Shown here: positions 17,184 through 26,416 of the stretch, in pieces
Layout: each line of letters opens with the position of its first letter
How positions within the stretch are numbered: position 1 is the first letter of the stretch
Assembly: GCA_002320595.1 (NCBI GenBank)
Contig: DCKB01000062.1
Coordinates: 1 to 39,037 of the forward strand
Source: Christensenella sp. UBA1685
GTDB taxonomy: Bacteria; Bacillota; Clostridia; Christensenellales; CAG-138
Direction of reading: 5' to 3'
Length of the DNA: 39,037 nt
Program-made: the position numbers and the translations under genes
Notes under the pieces: model-generated
The model's input: only the letters and a program-made list of their open reading frames with translations
The model's database searches: none
What the model was told of the DNA's origin: nothing

Positions 17184-19295
17184 TCAGTCCACGCGCTTGA
17201 GGAAGAAATACAAACGCGCATTTTCGTTTGCATCCGCATGCTCATTGCCGCAGGTGAACACGGTGAGGAAGGTGTCTTCCGCGGTAACGGTGGTGTCAAA
17301 CTTAAACTCGGAAAGGCCAATCTGCTTGTTGACCCATTCGGTGACCTCCGCCTCGGAGGATTTTTTGTGGTTGCCCCACCAGGCGTTGTCATACAGCGTA
17401 TCCTCAATGCTGCAGCCCGCCTTGGTTTCATACATCGCGAAGATCTCGTAACGCGTTTCCACGCCGTAAAGGTTCACAGTCCATACCCGGTCAGCATACA
17501 CGTTGAAATCCGGAAGGTCCTTAAGCTCCTTGCCGCAGTATTTCTTGTGCACGCAGGTGGCTTCGCCAAGGTTGAACTCCTGCAGATGGTGCAGCTGGTG
17601 GAACATGCTGCCGGAGGGGCGGGAGTTATGCCCGGTGAACACGTTGTTCTGGCCGTAGGCGTAGTAGTAGGAATAAACGGAGGCGGATTCGGATTTTTCT
17701 TTGTCAAACGTGTGGTCGTTGTAATACCACTTTCCCGTGCGGTCGAACATGATGGGGTAATCGATGTTCGTTCCTTCCAGCACCATGTAGCCCACGGTAT
17801 CCGCGTTTTCCGCATAAGCAGCTTCAAACTTGCTTTCCTCAGTGGTGGTGGCGCGGTTCCAGTCGCCGTACTGCGCGATCTTTCCCGTGCCCGCAGCGTA
17901 ATCGCGGATGACGTTCACGCCCGCGATGACGCGGTTCGCTTCGGTGTAGGTATAATACGATTTTTCCTCGCCGTTAAGCGTGGCCTTAAAGGAGCGGATC
18001 TTGCCCCAATCCCCATCGGTGCAGGCGCTTGCCGCGCGCAGGGCGGCGGCGGAGAGCTCAGTGCCCTTTTCAAGGTAATCGAGGATGGCCTGCGCGTCCG
18101 CTTCCTCAATCGCGCCGTCGCAGGTGACGTCGCCCATGAGCACCACGGTTGCAAGAGGCGTACCTTCTGCAGAGTTGGCGGTGAGGCCGGTTGCGATGCG
18201 GTCGGCTGGAGCGGCGGCGGTGCCGTCTTCCTTCGTGAAGGAAGCGGTTTCGGAGCCGGTGAGCGCCTTGAGAACGGTCGTTGCCTCCGCGATGGTCATG
18301 CCCGGGCGGAAGCCGATGAGGAACGCGCCTTCCACATGCGGACGCAGGAAGAAGCGATCCACCGCGCACTGAAGGTCGTCGTTTGCGCCATATCCCGCAG
18401 CGGTGCCGTCGCGGTGCATCAGCACCACATGCTGTGCGCCCACAGCCGCCGAAACGACGTTCGCTTCGGCGGAAAGGTCGATGGAAGCATCGGAAAGCGC
18501 GGCGACAACGGCGCCGTCCTCCTTCACGCCAACTACGCCGAACGCGCCTGCCGCAACGGAGCTGAGGCCGCTCCAGGCGGAAACATCCGCGCCGTTTGAA
18601 ACGAGTGCCGTGCCATCCTTTGTGAGGGCGGCGATCACATCCCCGCCGGCGGAGACGGAAACAACATCCTTCCAGGCGGAAACGTCCGGCGCGGTGCCGG
18701 CGGTCATGAGCGTGCCCGCAGAGGTGAGGCCGACGGTAAACGCATCGCCCGCGGCAATGGCGACGATGTCGCTCCAGCCGGTCACATCGCACTGGCCGGA
18801 GGCGTTGTCGCCCGCGGCGACGGCGGTGCCGTCCGTTTTAAGGCCTGCCATGTGCGCCTTGCCGATGGCCACGCTGTGAAGGCCCGTCCATGCGGCGGCG
18901 GCTTCCCAGGACGCGGAGTCGGCAAGCGCCGTACCGTCGCCCGCAAGAACAAGCGTGCCATCCGCCTTAACGCCTGCGGTCATCGTATCGCCTGCGGCGA
19001 TGAAAACAAGGTTTTCCCAGCCGGACACCTTGCGCTGGCCCACGGTGTCATGCCCTGCGGAAACGGCGGTGCCGTCCGCACGAAGGCCCACGGTGTGTAT
19101 GCTGCCTGCGGCAACCATGCCGACGGGGGCTGCGGGCTGGGCAAGGCCGAGGCCGCTGTCAGGGGCTTCGGTGGGCGCAGGGGTCTCGGTCGGTCCGATG
19201 TCGATGGGCTGATCGGTGTTGTCGCCGCCGCAGCCAACCATTGCAAACGCGGTCAGCAGCGCAAGCAGCAGGGCGATCCATTTTTTCGTATTCAT
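17184..19295 (-). CDS. Lipoprotein with RCC1-like propeller, dockerin-like segment and class B-like sortase domain
   Basis: A 703-residue protein. A lipoprotein signal peptide with Cys22 (AMVGC) is followed by a Thr/Pro-rich linker. Then come seven RCC1-type repeats of about 33-45 residues (for example AAGSIHTVGLRADGTAVSAG), enough for one closed seven-bladed propeller. A dockerin-like stretch follows: GDVTCDGAIEEADAQAILDYL. The last ~200 residues match the class B sortase fold, with NVFTGHN (His556), LTVFTC (Cys682) and Arg694 as the expected catalytic set. It is anchored on the outer membrane face. The sortase should perform transpeptidation, but no sorting-signal substrate is in the window. 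ATG 19295 has AGGAGGA at 5 nt. Confidence 0.88.
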   Translation of the reverse strand: MNTKKWIALLLALLTAFAMVGCGGDNTDQPIDIGPTETPAPTEAPDSGLGLAQPAAPVGMVAAGSIHTVGLRADGTAVSAGHDTVGQRKVSGWENLVFIAAGDTMTAGVKADGTLVLAGDGTALADSASWEAAAAWTGLHSVAIGKAHMAGLKTDGTAVAAGDNASGQCDVTGWSDIVAIAAGDAFTVGLTSAGTLMTAGTAPDVSAWKDVVSVSAGGDVIAALTKDGTALVSNGADVSAWSGLSSVAAGAFGVVGVKEDGAVVAALSDASIDLSAEANVVSAAVGAQHVVLMHRDGTAAGYGANDDLQCAVDRFFLRPHVEGAFLIGFRPGMTIAEATTVLKALTGSETASFTKEDGTAAAPADRIATGLTANSAEGTPLATVVLMGDVTCDGAIEEADAQAILDYLEKGTELSAAALRAASACTDGDWGKIRSFKATLNGEEKSYYTYTEANRVIAGVNVIRDYAAGTGKIAQYGDWNRATTTEESKFEAAYAENADTVGYMVLEGTNIDYPIMFDRTGKWYYNDHTFDKEKSESASVYSYYYAYGQNNVFTGHNSRPSGSMFHQLHHLQEFNLGEATCVHKKYCGKELKDLPDFNVYADRVWTVNLYGVETRYEIFAMYETKAGCSIEDTLYDNAWWGNHKKSSEAEVTEWVNKQIGLSEFKFDTTVTAEDTFLTVFTCGNEHADANENARLYFFLKRVD

Positions 19296-19364
19296 TGCAT
19301 TCCTCCTAAAATTATCGCGCTTAAGAGCACGGGGCGTGAAGCCGCCGCACAATAATACACACGT

Positions 19365-19394
19365 ATCATATCATAAAACGGTTGCGGGCGGCAA
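19365..19394 (-). promoter_or_regulatory. Promoter of the sortase lipoprotein gene
   Basis: Minus strand: TTGCCG (19394-19389), 18-bp spacer, TATGAT (19370-19365) with an extended -10 TGA before it. The 319-bp gap 19296-19614 also holds the opposite-facing rpoN promoter. Confidence 0.5.
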
Positions 19395-19448
19395 ACGGTC
19401 CTGCCGTATTTTACAGCGCGTTCATAAAATTTGGCAGCAGAGGCGGGA

Positions 19449-19477
19449 TTGCGTTTCGCTGAACGGAATGTTATATT
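19449..19477 (+). promoter_or_regulatory. Promoter of rpoN
   Basis: TTGCGT (19449-19454), 17-bp spacer, TATATT (19472-19477). The leader of about 130 nt contains a small hairpin, ATCCGGC/GCCGGAT (about 19517-19535). Confidence 0.6.
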
Positions 19478-19614
19478 AATCCATAATTGATGAAAACCGT
19501 TCCACCGTGAACCCCTGAATCCGGCAGGAAGCCGGATGTTCCGTTTTCCGAAATCCGAATATCATAAGCTCTTTCAACTGGTTTAACCGTCTTTTTCGCG
19601 AGGAGGTGAGCGCG

Positions 19615-20841
19615 ATGCGGATTGAACCGCAAGCCGCATCCAGGCTTGAGGCCATACCCGTCGCCCTGATTGCACAATCCGTAACCGTATTGGCACAAAA
19701 TGCGGAATCGCTCCGCCGGACCATTGATGCGTTTGTGCTAGGCAACCCACTGCTTGAGTATGCGCCGGCCGGGGCGAATCCCGCTGAAGCGCTTGACATT
19801 GCGGAGCTTGCCGTGGCAAGGCGCGCCACGCTCGCGGAACATCTCGGCATGCAGCTTCGCATTGCGGAACGCGACCCGGAGGTGCTCCGCATCGGCCGCA
19901 TGATCATCGAAAGCTTGGACAAGTATGGATACCTGCGCGAGCACACGGAGGATATGCTGCGCGCGTCACATGCCTCCCCCGCCGCCTTCGCCCGCGCGCT
20001 CGCGGCCGTACAGGCGCTTGAACCGTGCGGCGTGGCGGCGCGTTCGCTCGGCGAATGTCTGGCCCTGCAACTGCGCGCCCGAACCGCGCCCGAACCGCTT
20101 GCGCTTGAGATCGTGACGGGGCACCTTGAAGAAATGGCCGCGGGTACGCTCCGGCTCCCCGGGCATGCGGCGGAGGAAATCGAGGCTGCCTGCCGGCTGA
20201 TCCGGTCGCTCAACCCACGCCCGGGCGCGGCGTTTGACCAGGATGTGATCCACTACGTCGTGCCGGATGTGCGCATTGCCCGCAGCGAGGGCGGCCGGCT
20301 TTGCGCTTCGCTCATCAACCAGCCGGCGCCGCCCGCCATTGTGCCGCACTATATGGAATACCTGAAGGGAGAGGAGGAAACGCAGCGGCAATACGTGCGC
20401 GACAACCTGATGCAGGCGCGCAGCTTCCTTTTTGCGCTGAAAGAGCGCGCGGAAACGCTGCTTGCAATCGCCTCCCTGGCCGTTGCAGTACAGGAGGAAT
20501 ACCTGGCCGCCCGAGAGCCTGGGGCGCTGAGGCCGCTCACGATGACTGCCGCCGCCCGGAAAACCGGACTCTCCCTTTCCACAGTAAGCCGCACGGTGAA
20601 CGGAAAATATGCGGAGTTTGAGGGGCGCGTGTTCCCGCTGCGCATGCTTTTTACGGCGGGCGGAAAGGCCGGGCATTCCCGCGAGGCAATTGTGCGGCGA
20701 ATGCGGGCGCTGCTCAGCACGGCCAATGGCGAGCCCATGAGCGATGCGCGCCTTGCTGCGTTGCTTGCGGCGGAAGGCATGCCGGTTTCGCGCCGCACAG
20801 TGAACAAATACCGCAATGCGTTTTTAAAAATTGACAATTAA
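19615..20841 (+). CDS. rpoN: RNA polymerase sigma-54 factor
   Basis: Directs polymerase to -24/-12 promoters and needs an AAA+ activator to open them. The 408 residues are shorter than many homologues (430-480), mainly because the acidic linker after region I is brief. Region I keeps NPLLEYAP. The core-binding domain and the helix-turn-helix LTMTAAARKTGLSLSTVSR are present. The C-terminal RpoN box reads SRRTVNKYR (typical ARRTVAKYR). ATG 19615 follows AGGAGGTGA. It is the first gene of the sigma-54 module: sensor kinase and activator lie directly downstream, and two matching promoters follow within 11 kb. Confidence 0.95.
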   Translation: MRIEPQAASRLEAIPVALIAQSVTVLAQNAESLRRTIDAFVLGNPLLEYAPAGANPAEALDIAELAVARRATLAEHLGMQLRIAERDPEVLRIGRMIIESLDKYGYLREHTEDMLRASHASPAAFARALAAVQALEPCGVAARSLGECLALQLRARTAPEPLALEIVTGHLEEMAAGTLRLPGHAAEEIEAACRLIRSLNPRPGAAFDQDVIHYVVPDVRIARSEGGRLCASLINQPAPPAIVPHYMEYLKGEEETQRQYVRDNLMQARSFLFALKERAETLLAIASLAVAVQEEYLAAREPGALRPLTMTAAARKTGLSLSTVSRTVNGKYAEFEGRVFPLRMLFTAGGKAGHSREAIVRRMRALLSTANGEPMSDARLAALLAAEGMPVSRRTVNKYRNAFLKIDN

Positions 20842-20976
20842 CGGTAGATAATCGACAATTTGACGGGGCGAGGACGCAAAAAACGCCGGTTGCAATGCCA
20901 CAGGGGCGCGCACCGCGCACCCTCATTTCAGGCGCAACGGCCCCCATGACATGCCCCGAAAGAAAGGAGCTTTCAC

Positions 20977-22971
20977 ATGAACATGAAACGATGCATCCGC
21001 GCCGCAGCGTGCCTGTTGCTTACGCTTCTTGCGGCGCTTCCTGCGCCGCCCGCGCAGGCGGCAGCGGTCACGAACGTGAAGGTCGCCGTGGATTGCAAGC
21101 TCCCTCCGTTCCAATATGTGGAGGACGATGGCGTGCTCAAGGGAATGCATATCGACTTGATGAACGAGATTGCCCGGCGGGGCAACCTGCTGGTAGAATA
21201 TGTGGTGTTCGAGCGCACGATGGACGCCGTGGACGCGCTCGTCGCCGGAGAGGTAGACGCGGTGCTCGGCGCGCTGCCGGGCGACATCGGCGTTTACAAG
21301 GAAGAGCTCAAACTTACGCCGGAGATTTCCTCCGCATCCACCTGCATGGTCGTAAACAACGAAAAGCTGGACCGCGTGCTGTATCCGGAGGAAAACCGCA
21401 GCCGCTACATTGCCGCGTTTGAACTCAACACGCTGGAGCTGAGCCATCTTTCGGAGCTCAACATTATGTATACCGTCATCATGGGAAACCAGACCCAACT
21501 TTATAATGCGCTTGTGAACCGGGATGTGGATGCCATTATTACCGTAAAGGACAGCGTGCAGCACCTGATGGACCGGGACGGAGTGAGCGAGCGCTATACG
21601 ATTGCGCGCAATTACATGACGAGCGTATATTATTCCATCCTTGTCCGAAAAAACGACCGCGTGCTGTACCGCACGCTGGATGAGACGATTGGCCAGCTCC
21701 GCACGAGCGACCAATACGAGCAGATCGTGGATAAGTGGATCGTTAATGTGGAACTTGAAACGGCGCAGGCACGCATCCAGAAGCTTTTGATTTTCATTGG
21801 CATCATTGCGGGCGTTGCGGCCATCATCATTGGAAACACGGTGTATATGAACGTGCGCCTGAAGGAGCTTGTTGCGGAAAAAACGCGCGAAATATCCCGG
21901 CGCATGGATCAGCTTGAGGCCGCGGGCGCGCTGCGCAACCGGCTCATCGAACATTCGCCGGGAGGGAGCCTGCTGCTGCGCGGCAACGGGAATATCCTGC
22001 TGATGAACTCCGTGGCGCGCAGCATGGCGGGCGTTTCCGAGGAGGCTGCGCCTGCGGAGAATATCCGGGACCTGCCCGTGTTCGGAAACATCTGGGAAAA
22101 GGCGGCCCCGGGGGCAGGAATCACGATGGAGCGGCCGGCGCTCATCACGTTGGATACGGAAGAGGCCGGCCGGCGCACATACCGATACCAGTGCCATGCG
22201 ACCAGCACCCCGGAGGACACAGTGCTTCTGGTTGAAGATGTCACGCGCGAGGAACGCGAAAAACAGGAAATTTTTGAGGAAAGCAAAAACCAGTCCCTCA
22301 ACCGCATCATCGCGGGCATTGCCCACGAGATCAAGAACCCGCTGATGTCCATCCGCGCGTTTGCCTCGCTGATCCGCCGCCAGGGAGATGATCCGGAATT
22401 TCAGGCTTCCTTTGGGGAATATGTGCCCAAAGAGGTGGACCGCATCAACCGCCTGATCGAAACGCTCATCAACTATGCACGGCCGCCCAGGGGGCAGAAG
22501 GAACGCATCCTGATCGGGGACCTGATTGAAGACTGCGTATGCCTGGCATATGTTTCCGCAAAAAAAGAGATCGTGCTGCAATGCGAGGTTTCCGCACGCG
22601 CCTATGTTTACGGCAATAAGGATCAACTCCGCCAGGCGCTCATCAATCTGCTCATCAACAGCATCGAATCCGTGGAAGCAAAGCTTTCCGCAGGGGGCGC
22701 GCCGGCCGAAGGGCTGCGCGTATGCGTATCCGGCTTCCGGCGTGCGGGCAGCGTGGTGGTGGAGGTGTACGACGAGGGGATCGGCATGAGCGAGAGCGCC
22801 GTGCAAAAATGCACGGAACCCTTTTTCACCACAAAGAAGACCGGAACCGGCATGGGGCTTGCGCTTGCAAAACAATTTGTGCAGGAAAATGCCGGGCAGT
22901 TTGAAATTGAAAGCACGCCGGGCGCCCATACGGCGATCCGCATGATCTTTGAGGAGGATATTGAAAAATGA
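20977..22971 (+). CDS. Sensor histidine kinase with extracytoplasmic solute-binding (SBP_bac_3) domain
   Basis: A 664-residue NtrB-like kinase. A signal or anchor segment (1-28) is followed by a family 3 solute-binding domain (about 32-265, starting VKVAVDCKLPPFQYVEDDG), the fold that usually binds amino acids. One transmembrane helix (271-290) follows, then a PAS-like domain (about 320-425), the dimerisation domain with phospho-acceptor His450 (GIAHEIKNPL), and an ATPase domain with NLLINSIES, DEGIGMS and TGTGMGLALAKQF. AAAGGAG lies 7 nt before ATG 20977. Its stop overlaps the next ATG (ATGA), indicating coupled translation with its response regulator. It should sense a small external ligand directly. 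Confidence 0.93.
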   Translation: MNMKRCIRAAACLLLTLLAALPAPPAQAAAVTNVKVAVDCKLPPFQYVEDDGVLKGMHIDLMNEIARRGNLLVEYVVFERTMDAVDALVAGEVDAVLGALPGDIGVYKEELKLTPEISSASTCMVVNNEKLDRVLYPEENRSRYIAAFELNTLELSHLSELNIMYTVIMGNQTQLYNALVNRDVDAIITVKDSVQHLMDRDGVSERYTIARNYMTSVYYSILVRKNDRVLYRTLDETIGQLRTSDQYEQIVDKWIVNVELETAQARIQKLLIFIGIIAGVAAIIIGNTVYMNVRLKELVAEKTREISRRMDQLEAAGALRNRLIEHSPGGSLLLRGNGNILLMNSVARSMAGVSEEAAPAENIRDLPVFGNIWEKAAPGAGITMERPALITLDTEEAGRRTYRYQCHATSTPEDTVLLVEDVTREEREKQEIFEESKNQSLNRIIAGIAHEIKNPLMSIRAFASLIRRQGDDPEFQASFGEYVPKEVDRINRLIETLINYARPPRGQKERILIGDLIEDCVCLAYVSAKKEIVLQCEVSARAYVYGNKDQLRQALINLLINSIESVEAKLSAGGAPAEGLRVCVSGFRRAGSVVVEVYDEGIGMSESAVQKCTEPFFTTKKTGTGMGLALAKQFVQENAGQFEIESTPGAHTAIRMIFEEDIEK

Positions 22972-24323
22972 AACCGCATGTGTGGATCATTGACGACGAG
23001 CCGGGCATTTGCGCCTCGCTGAGCCTTGCGCTGAAAAAGGAATATGAGGTGCGCACGTTCGGCAGCGCCGCGCCCGCACTTGCGCTGCTTGAGCGCGAAA
23101 GCTGTGATGTCGTGCTGCTGGATCTTAAAATCGGCAGCGAAAACGGGCTGGATGTGCTCAAACAGCTTAAGGCGAACGATTCGCACATCGCCGTGATCAT
23201 GATGACTGCCTATGGAAGCATCGGCTCCTCTGTGGAGGCGATGAAGAACGGCGCGTTTACCTACCTCATCAAACCGCTTGACATCGACGAACTGCTCATT
23301 TTCATTGCGCAGGCGGTGGAATTCCGCAAGCTCAACGAGCAGGTGCTTTACCTTTCGGACGCGCTGCGCAGCCAGGGGCATTACGACAAGATCATTGGCG
23401 AAAGCGAACCCATGCAGCGCGTGTACGGGCTGATCGACCGGCTCAAGGATGTGGATGCAAACGTGCTCATCACGGGCGAAAGCGGCACGGGCAAGGAGCT
23501 TGTTGCAAAAGCCATCCACGATGCGGGCAAGCGCAGGAACGAGCGCTTCGTTGTGGTAAACTGCGCGGCAATCCCGGAAAATCTGCTCGAACTTGAATTT
23601 TTCGGGTATAAGCGCGGCGCGTTCACCGGCGCTTCACAGGACCGCAAGGGGAAATTTGAGCTGGCCGACCGGGGGACCATTTTTCTGGACGAGATCGGCG
23701 ACATGCCCATCAACCTGCAAAGCAAGCTTCTGCGCATGCTGCAAAACAAGGAGTTTACGCCGCTTGGCGCATCCGATACGCGGCATGTGGATGTGCGCGT
23801 GATCGCGGCCACCAACCGGGATCTGAAGGCCATGATCACAGAGCAAAAATTCCGGGATGATCTGTATTACCGGCTCAATGTCATGAATGTGCGCGTCCCC
23901 GCGCTGCGCGAGCGCCTGAGCGATGTTCCGCTTTTGTGCGAGCACTTTCTAAAACAGCTTTCAACGGAGATGAACAAGTCCATCAGCGGGCTTTCCGCGG
24001 AAGCCGCCGAACGGCTGACGCATTACGATTACCCGGGCAACGTGCGCCAGCTTGCCAACATCCTGGAATATGCGGCCATCGTAAGCCCGGGCGGCATGAT
24101 CGGCGTGAAGGATTTCCCGGAGGAAATGCGTGTGCGCACGGAGCACAGCGAAGGGCAGTCCGTGGAGGAATACCTTTGTTCTACGAGCCTCAAGGACATT
24201 GAACGCCGCGCCATCGAGGCTACGCTGCGCAAAAACAACGGCCGTCGGGATCAGACCGCTCTGGACCTTGGCATCAGCAAGCGCGGCCTGCTGAACAAAA
24301 TCAACGAATACGGGCTTTCGTGA
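22968..24323 (+). CDS. NtrC-family sigma-54-dependent response regulator
   Basis: A 451-residue activator. The receiver domain has the acidic pair at Asp9-Asp10, Asp52 as phosphorylation site (VVLLDLKIG) and Lys102. The AAA+ domain has Walker A GESGTGKE (170-177), the sigma-54-contacting GAFTGA loop (217-222), Walker B IFLDEIGDM, and an arginine-finger region LYYRLNVMNVRVPALRER. A Fis-type helix-turn-helix closes the protein (TALDLGISKRGLLNKINEYG). It overlaps the kinase gene by 4 bp. It is the obvious activator for the two -24/-12 promoters at 24495 and 30470; binding there is inference. Confidence 0.95.
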   Translation: MKPHVWIIDDEPGICASLSLALKKEYEVRTFGSAAPALALLERESCDVVLLDLKIGSENGLDVLKQLKANDSHIAVIMMTAYGSIGSSVEAMKNGAFTYLIKPLDIDELLIFIAQAVEFRKLNEQVLYLSDALRSQGHYDKIIGESEPMQRVYGLIDRLKDVDANVLITGESGTGKELVAKAIHDAGKRRNERFVVVNCAAIPENLLELEFFGYKRGAFTGASQDRKGKFELADRGTIFLDEIGDMPINLQSKLLRMLQNKEFTPLGASDTRHVDVRVIAATNRDLKAMITEQKFRDDLYYRLNVMNVRVPALRERLSDVPLLCEHFLKQLSTEMNKSISGLSAEAAERLTHYDYPGNVRQLANILEYAAIVSPGGMIGVKDFPEEMRVRTEHSEGQSVEEYLCSTSLKDIERRAIEATLRKNNGRRDQTALDLGISKRGLLNKINEYGLS

Positions 24324-24366
24324 GGCTTTTTTGCGCGCCCGGCGCCTTGAGCCTTTCTTCCAATTC

Positions 24367-24394
24367 CGCCTGCGCTGCGGCGCAGGCGCATTTT
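24367..24394 (+). terminator. Terminator after the response regulator
   Basis: CGCCTGCGC-TGCG-GCGCAGGCG, a perfect 9-bp stem, followed by CATTTT. It separates the regulatory genes from the transporter operon. Its right arm overlaps the proposed enhancer at 24386. Confidence 0.65.
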
Positions 24395-24398
24395 ATGC
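24386..24398. promoter_or_regulatory. Candidate enhancer (activator site) of the dpp operon
   Basis: GCGCATTTTATGC, a partial dyad GCA-N5-TGC, starts 109 bp before the TGGCAC of the sigma-54 promoter. The same element with one change starts 109 bp before the second sigma-54 promoter (30361). A T-run follows about 20 bp later at both sites. Confidence 0.5.
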
Positions 24399-24494
24399 CG
24401 CAAGGGGGTAATTTTTTCGCGCAGGCGGGAAATTTTTGCGCGGCATGCTGCCCGCGTACAGCGGAGAGGGAATGAAAACAGGGGGGGAACGGAT

Positions 24495-24510
24495 TGGCAC
24501 GTTTCTTGCT
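24495..24510 (+). promoter_or_regulatory. Sigma-54 promoter of the peptide transporter operon
   Basis: TGGCACG-TTTC-TTGCT matches the -24/-12 consensus at every key base, with GG and GC correctly spaced. It lies 52 bp before the dppA ATG. The sequence on both sides (AACGGATTGG before, TTGCTAATATT after) is nearly identical to the second site at 30470. Confidence 0.93.
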
Positions 24511-24561
24511 AATATTATTGCATAGGGTCAATGACCAAAATTAAACGCAGGAGGAACCTTC

Positions 24562-26190
24562 ATGAAACACACGAAGATCATTGCGCTGTTGCTTTGCATC
24601 GTGATGGCCGCAGCTACGCTTTTGGGCTGCACGGGCGGCACCGATACGCCTGTCACCACGCCGGATGCCGGCCAGCAGGGCGGCACGCAAACCAATGCTC
24701 CTGATGGCGGAAGCACCGGGCAGCCGTCCACCGGGGACGTAAAGTACAAAGAAGAGATCGTCATTGCGATGGCGGATGAATTCACCACCATCGACCCCAT
24801 GGAGACCACCGCAGAAACCAACCAGATCGTGCAGGATTGCACCCACGACCTTCTCACCGACACCAACCTTACCACCATGCAGAACGAAGGCGAGCTCGTT
24901 GACCATTGGGAAATGCTGGCGCCCGACCATTGGCGCTTCGTCCTCAAGGACAACGTGACCTTCCACGACGGCACCATCCTCAACGTGGACGATGTGGAAT
25001 TCACCTTCCAGCGCGCCGCGGAAAAATCCACCACCGCAAACTACATGGCCAAAATTTCCGAGTTCATCAAGGTGGATGATCTGACCTTTGAAGTCAAGCT
25101 CCTCGCGGGAGACGTGGACTTTAACTACACCATGGCCGCCAACTCCCTTGCCATCCTTTCCAAGGAAGCGTTTGAGACCATGCCCGAGGAAGACGCCATC
25201 AAGATCGGCACCGGCCCCTGGGTCTTTGAAGAGTTCGTGTCCGGCGACTACGTTTCCCTCGTCCGTTTTGAGGGCAGCACCCTTTACCCCGTCCCCAATA
25301 CCAAACGCCTTGTGTTCCGCATGATCCCGGAAGCTTCGGCCCGCATGATTGCGCTTGAAAACGGCGAAGTGGACGTCATCATGACGCCCAACGCCACCGA
25401 TTATTCCCGCCTGACCGAAAGCGATGATCTGCAGCTTATCACCGAAACGGGCCGCACGCAGAACTTCGTGGGATTCAACCTTCAGAACCCGGATTGCATC
25501 GTGACCGACCCCGTGTTCCGCCAGGCGGTTGCTTACGGCATCGACAAGGATGAAATGGTCATTGCCGCATGGGACGGCTATGCTCAGGTTTCCACCAGCA
25601 TGATGTGCCGCGACATGGGATACTATGCCGACATCGAAGGCATCCCTTATGACCCTGAGAAGGCGCAGCAGCTCTTTGACCAGTGCGGCGCCACCGGCAA
25701 AACCCTTCACCTTGTGACATCCGATGCCGCGCACCGCACGAAGATGGCGGAAAACTTCCAGGCGCAGATGAAGAAGTACGGCATCACCATCACCGTTGAG
25801 TTCATGCAGAACTCTGCTCTGACCGAACTCAATACCTCCGACGGCACGACCTCCGGCGTTGAGCTTTACATCGCCTCCTGGACGCCCGGCAAGAACGCGG
25901 ACTATATGTTCCGCAATCCGCTGCACTCCACCGGCGGCCGCAACTATTCCCACCTGATGGATCCTGAGATCGATGCGCTCATCGATGCGGCTGTTGCCGA
26001 AACCGATACCACCAAGCGCGCCGAAATGTACAAGGAGCTTCAGGAACGCATCACCTGTGAGATCATTCCTTGGGTGCCGATCGCACAGCCGACGCTGACC
26101 CTTGGCGCGGCAAAGGGCGTAACGGGTGCTCTGCTGCATCCGGGCCTTGTGCACCAGTTCAAGATGATCGAACGCGTGATTGAGGATTAA
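24562..26190 (+). CDS. dppA: Peptide ABC transporter substrate-binding lipoprotein (family 5)
   Basis: A 542-residue extracellular solute-binding protein. The lipoprotein signal has Cys23 (TLLGC), followed by a low-complexity Gly/Thr/Pro linker to about residue 58. The SBP_bac_5 domain begins at KEEIVIAMADEFTTIDP and includes HWRFVLKDNVTFHDG, the family signature region, and YGIDKDEMV. It delivers di- or oligopeptides, or similar ligands, to the permeases encoded downstream. GGAGGAAC precedes the ATG. It is the first gene after the sigma-54 promoter. A 226-bp gap with a strong hairpin separates it from dppB, which probably sets higher expression of the binding protein. Confidence 0.93.
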   Translation: MKHTKIIALLLCIVMAAATLLGCTGGTDTPVTTPDAGQQGGTQTNAPDGGSTGQPSTGDVKYKEEIVIAMADEFTTIDPMETTAETNQIVQDCTHDLLTDTNLTTMQNEGELVDHWEMLAPDHWRFVLKDNVTFHDGTILNVDDVEFTFQRAAEKSTTANYMAKISEFIKVDDLTFEVKLLAGDVDFNYTMAANSLAILSKEAFETMPEEDAIKIGTGPWVFEEFVSGDYVSLVRFEGSTLYPVPNTKRLVFRMIPEASARMIALENGEVDVIMTPNATDYSRLTESDDLQLITETGRTQNFVGFNLQNPDCIVTDPVFRQAVAYGIDKDEMVIAAWDGYAQVSTSMMCRDMGYYADIEGIPYDPEKAQQLFDQCGATGKTLHLVTSDAAHRTKMAENFQAQMKKYGITITVEFMQNSALTELNTSDGTTSGVELYIASWTPGKNADYMFRNPLHSTGGRNYSHLMDPEIDALIDAAVAETDTTKRAEMYKELQERITCEIIPWVPIAQPTLTLGAAKGVTGALLHPGLVHQFKMIERVIED

Positions 26191-26247
26191 CCGAACCACA
26201 CTCTGACCGCGCAAGCCCCTCCGCTGAGGAGGCTTGAGGTCCCCCAA

Positions 26248-26285
26248 GCCTCCCGGCACATTCCGGGCCGGGAGGCGCTTTCTTT
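26248..26285 (+). terminator. Intercistronic hairpin between dppA and dppB
   Basis: GCCTCCCGGC (26248-26257) and GCCGGGAGGC (26267-26276) form a 10-bp stem followed by GCTTTCTTT. It is probably a partial terminator or RNA-processing site lowering expression of the downstream transporter genes. The rest of the 226-bp gap shows no gene. Confidence 0.65.
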
Positions 26286-26416
26286 GAAGCATACCGGATA
26301 AGGCCGAATCCACGGCTGCAGGCGGCGGAGACGCCCTGCTTTCGCTTTCCATGGGAGAGGCGTTCCGGCGGATTTGGATTTATTCGGTATGCTTGCTTTA
26401 TTTTGAGGAGGACGCT

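Noticed and set aside
24112..24127. ATTTCCCGGAGGAAAT as a possible Noc site
   Set aside because: The half-sites are 2 bp too far apart, and the sequence is explained by coding for DFPEEM in the activator.
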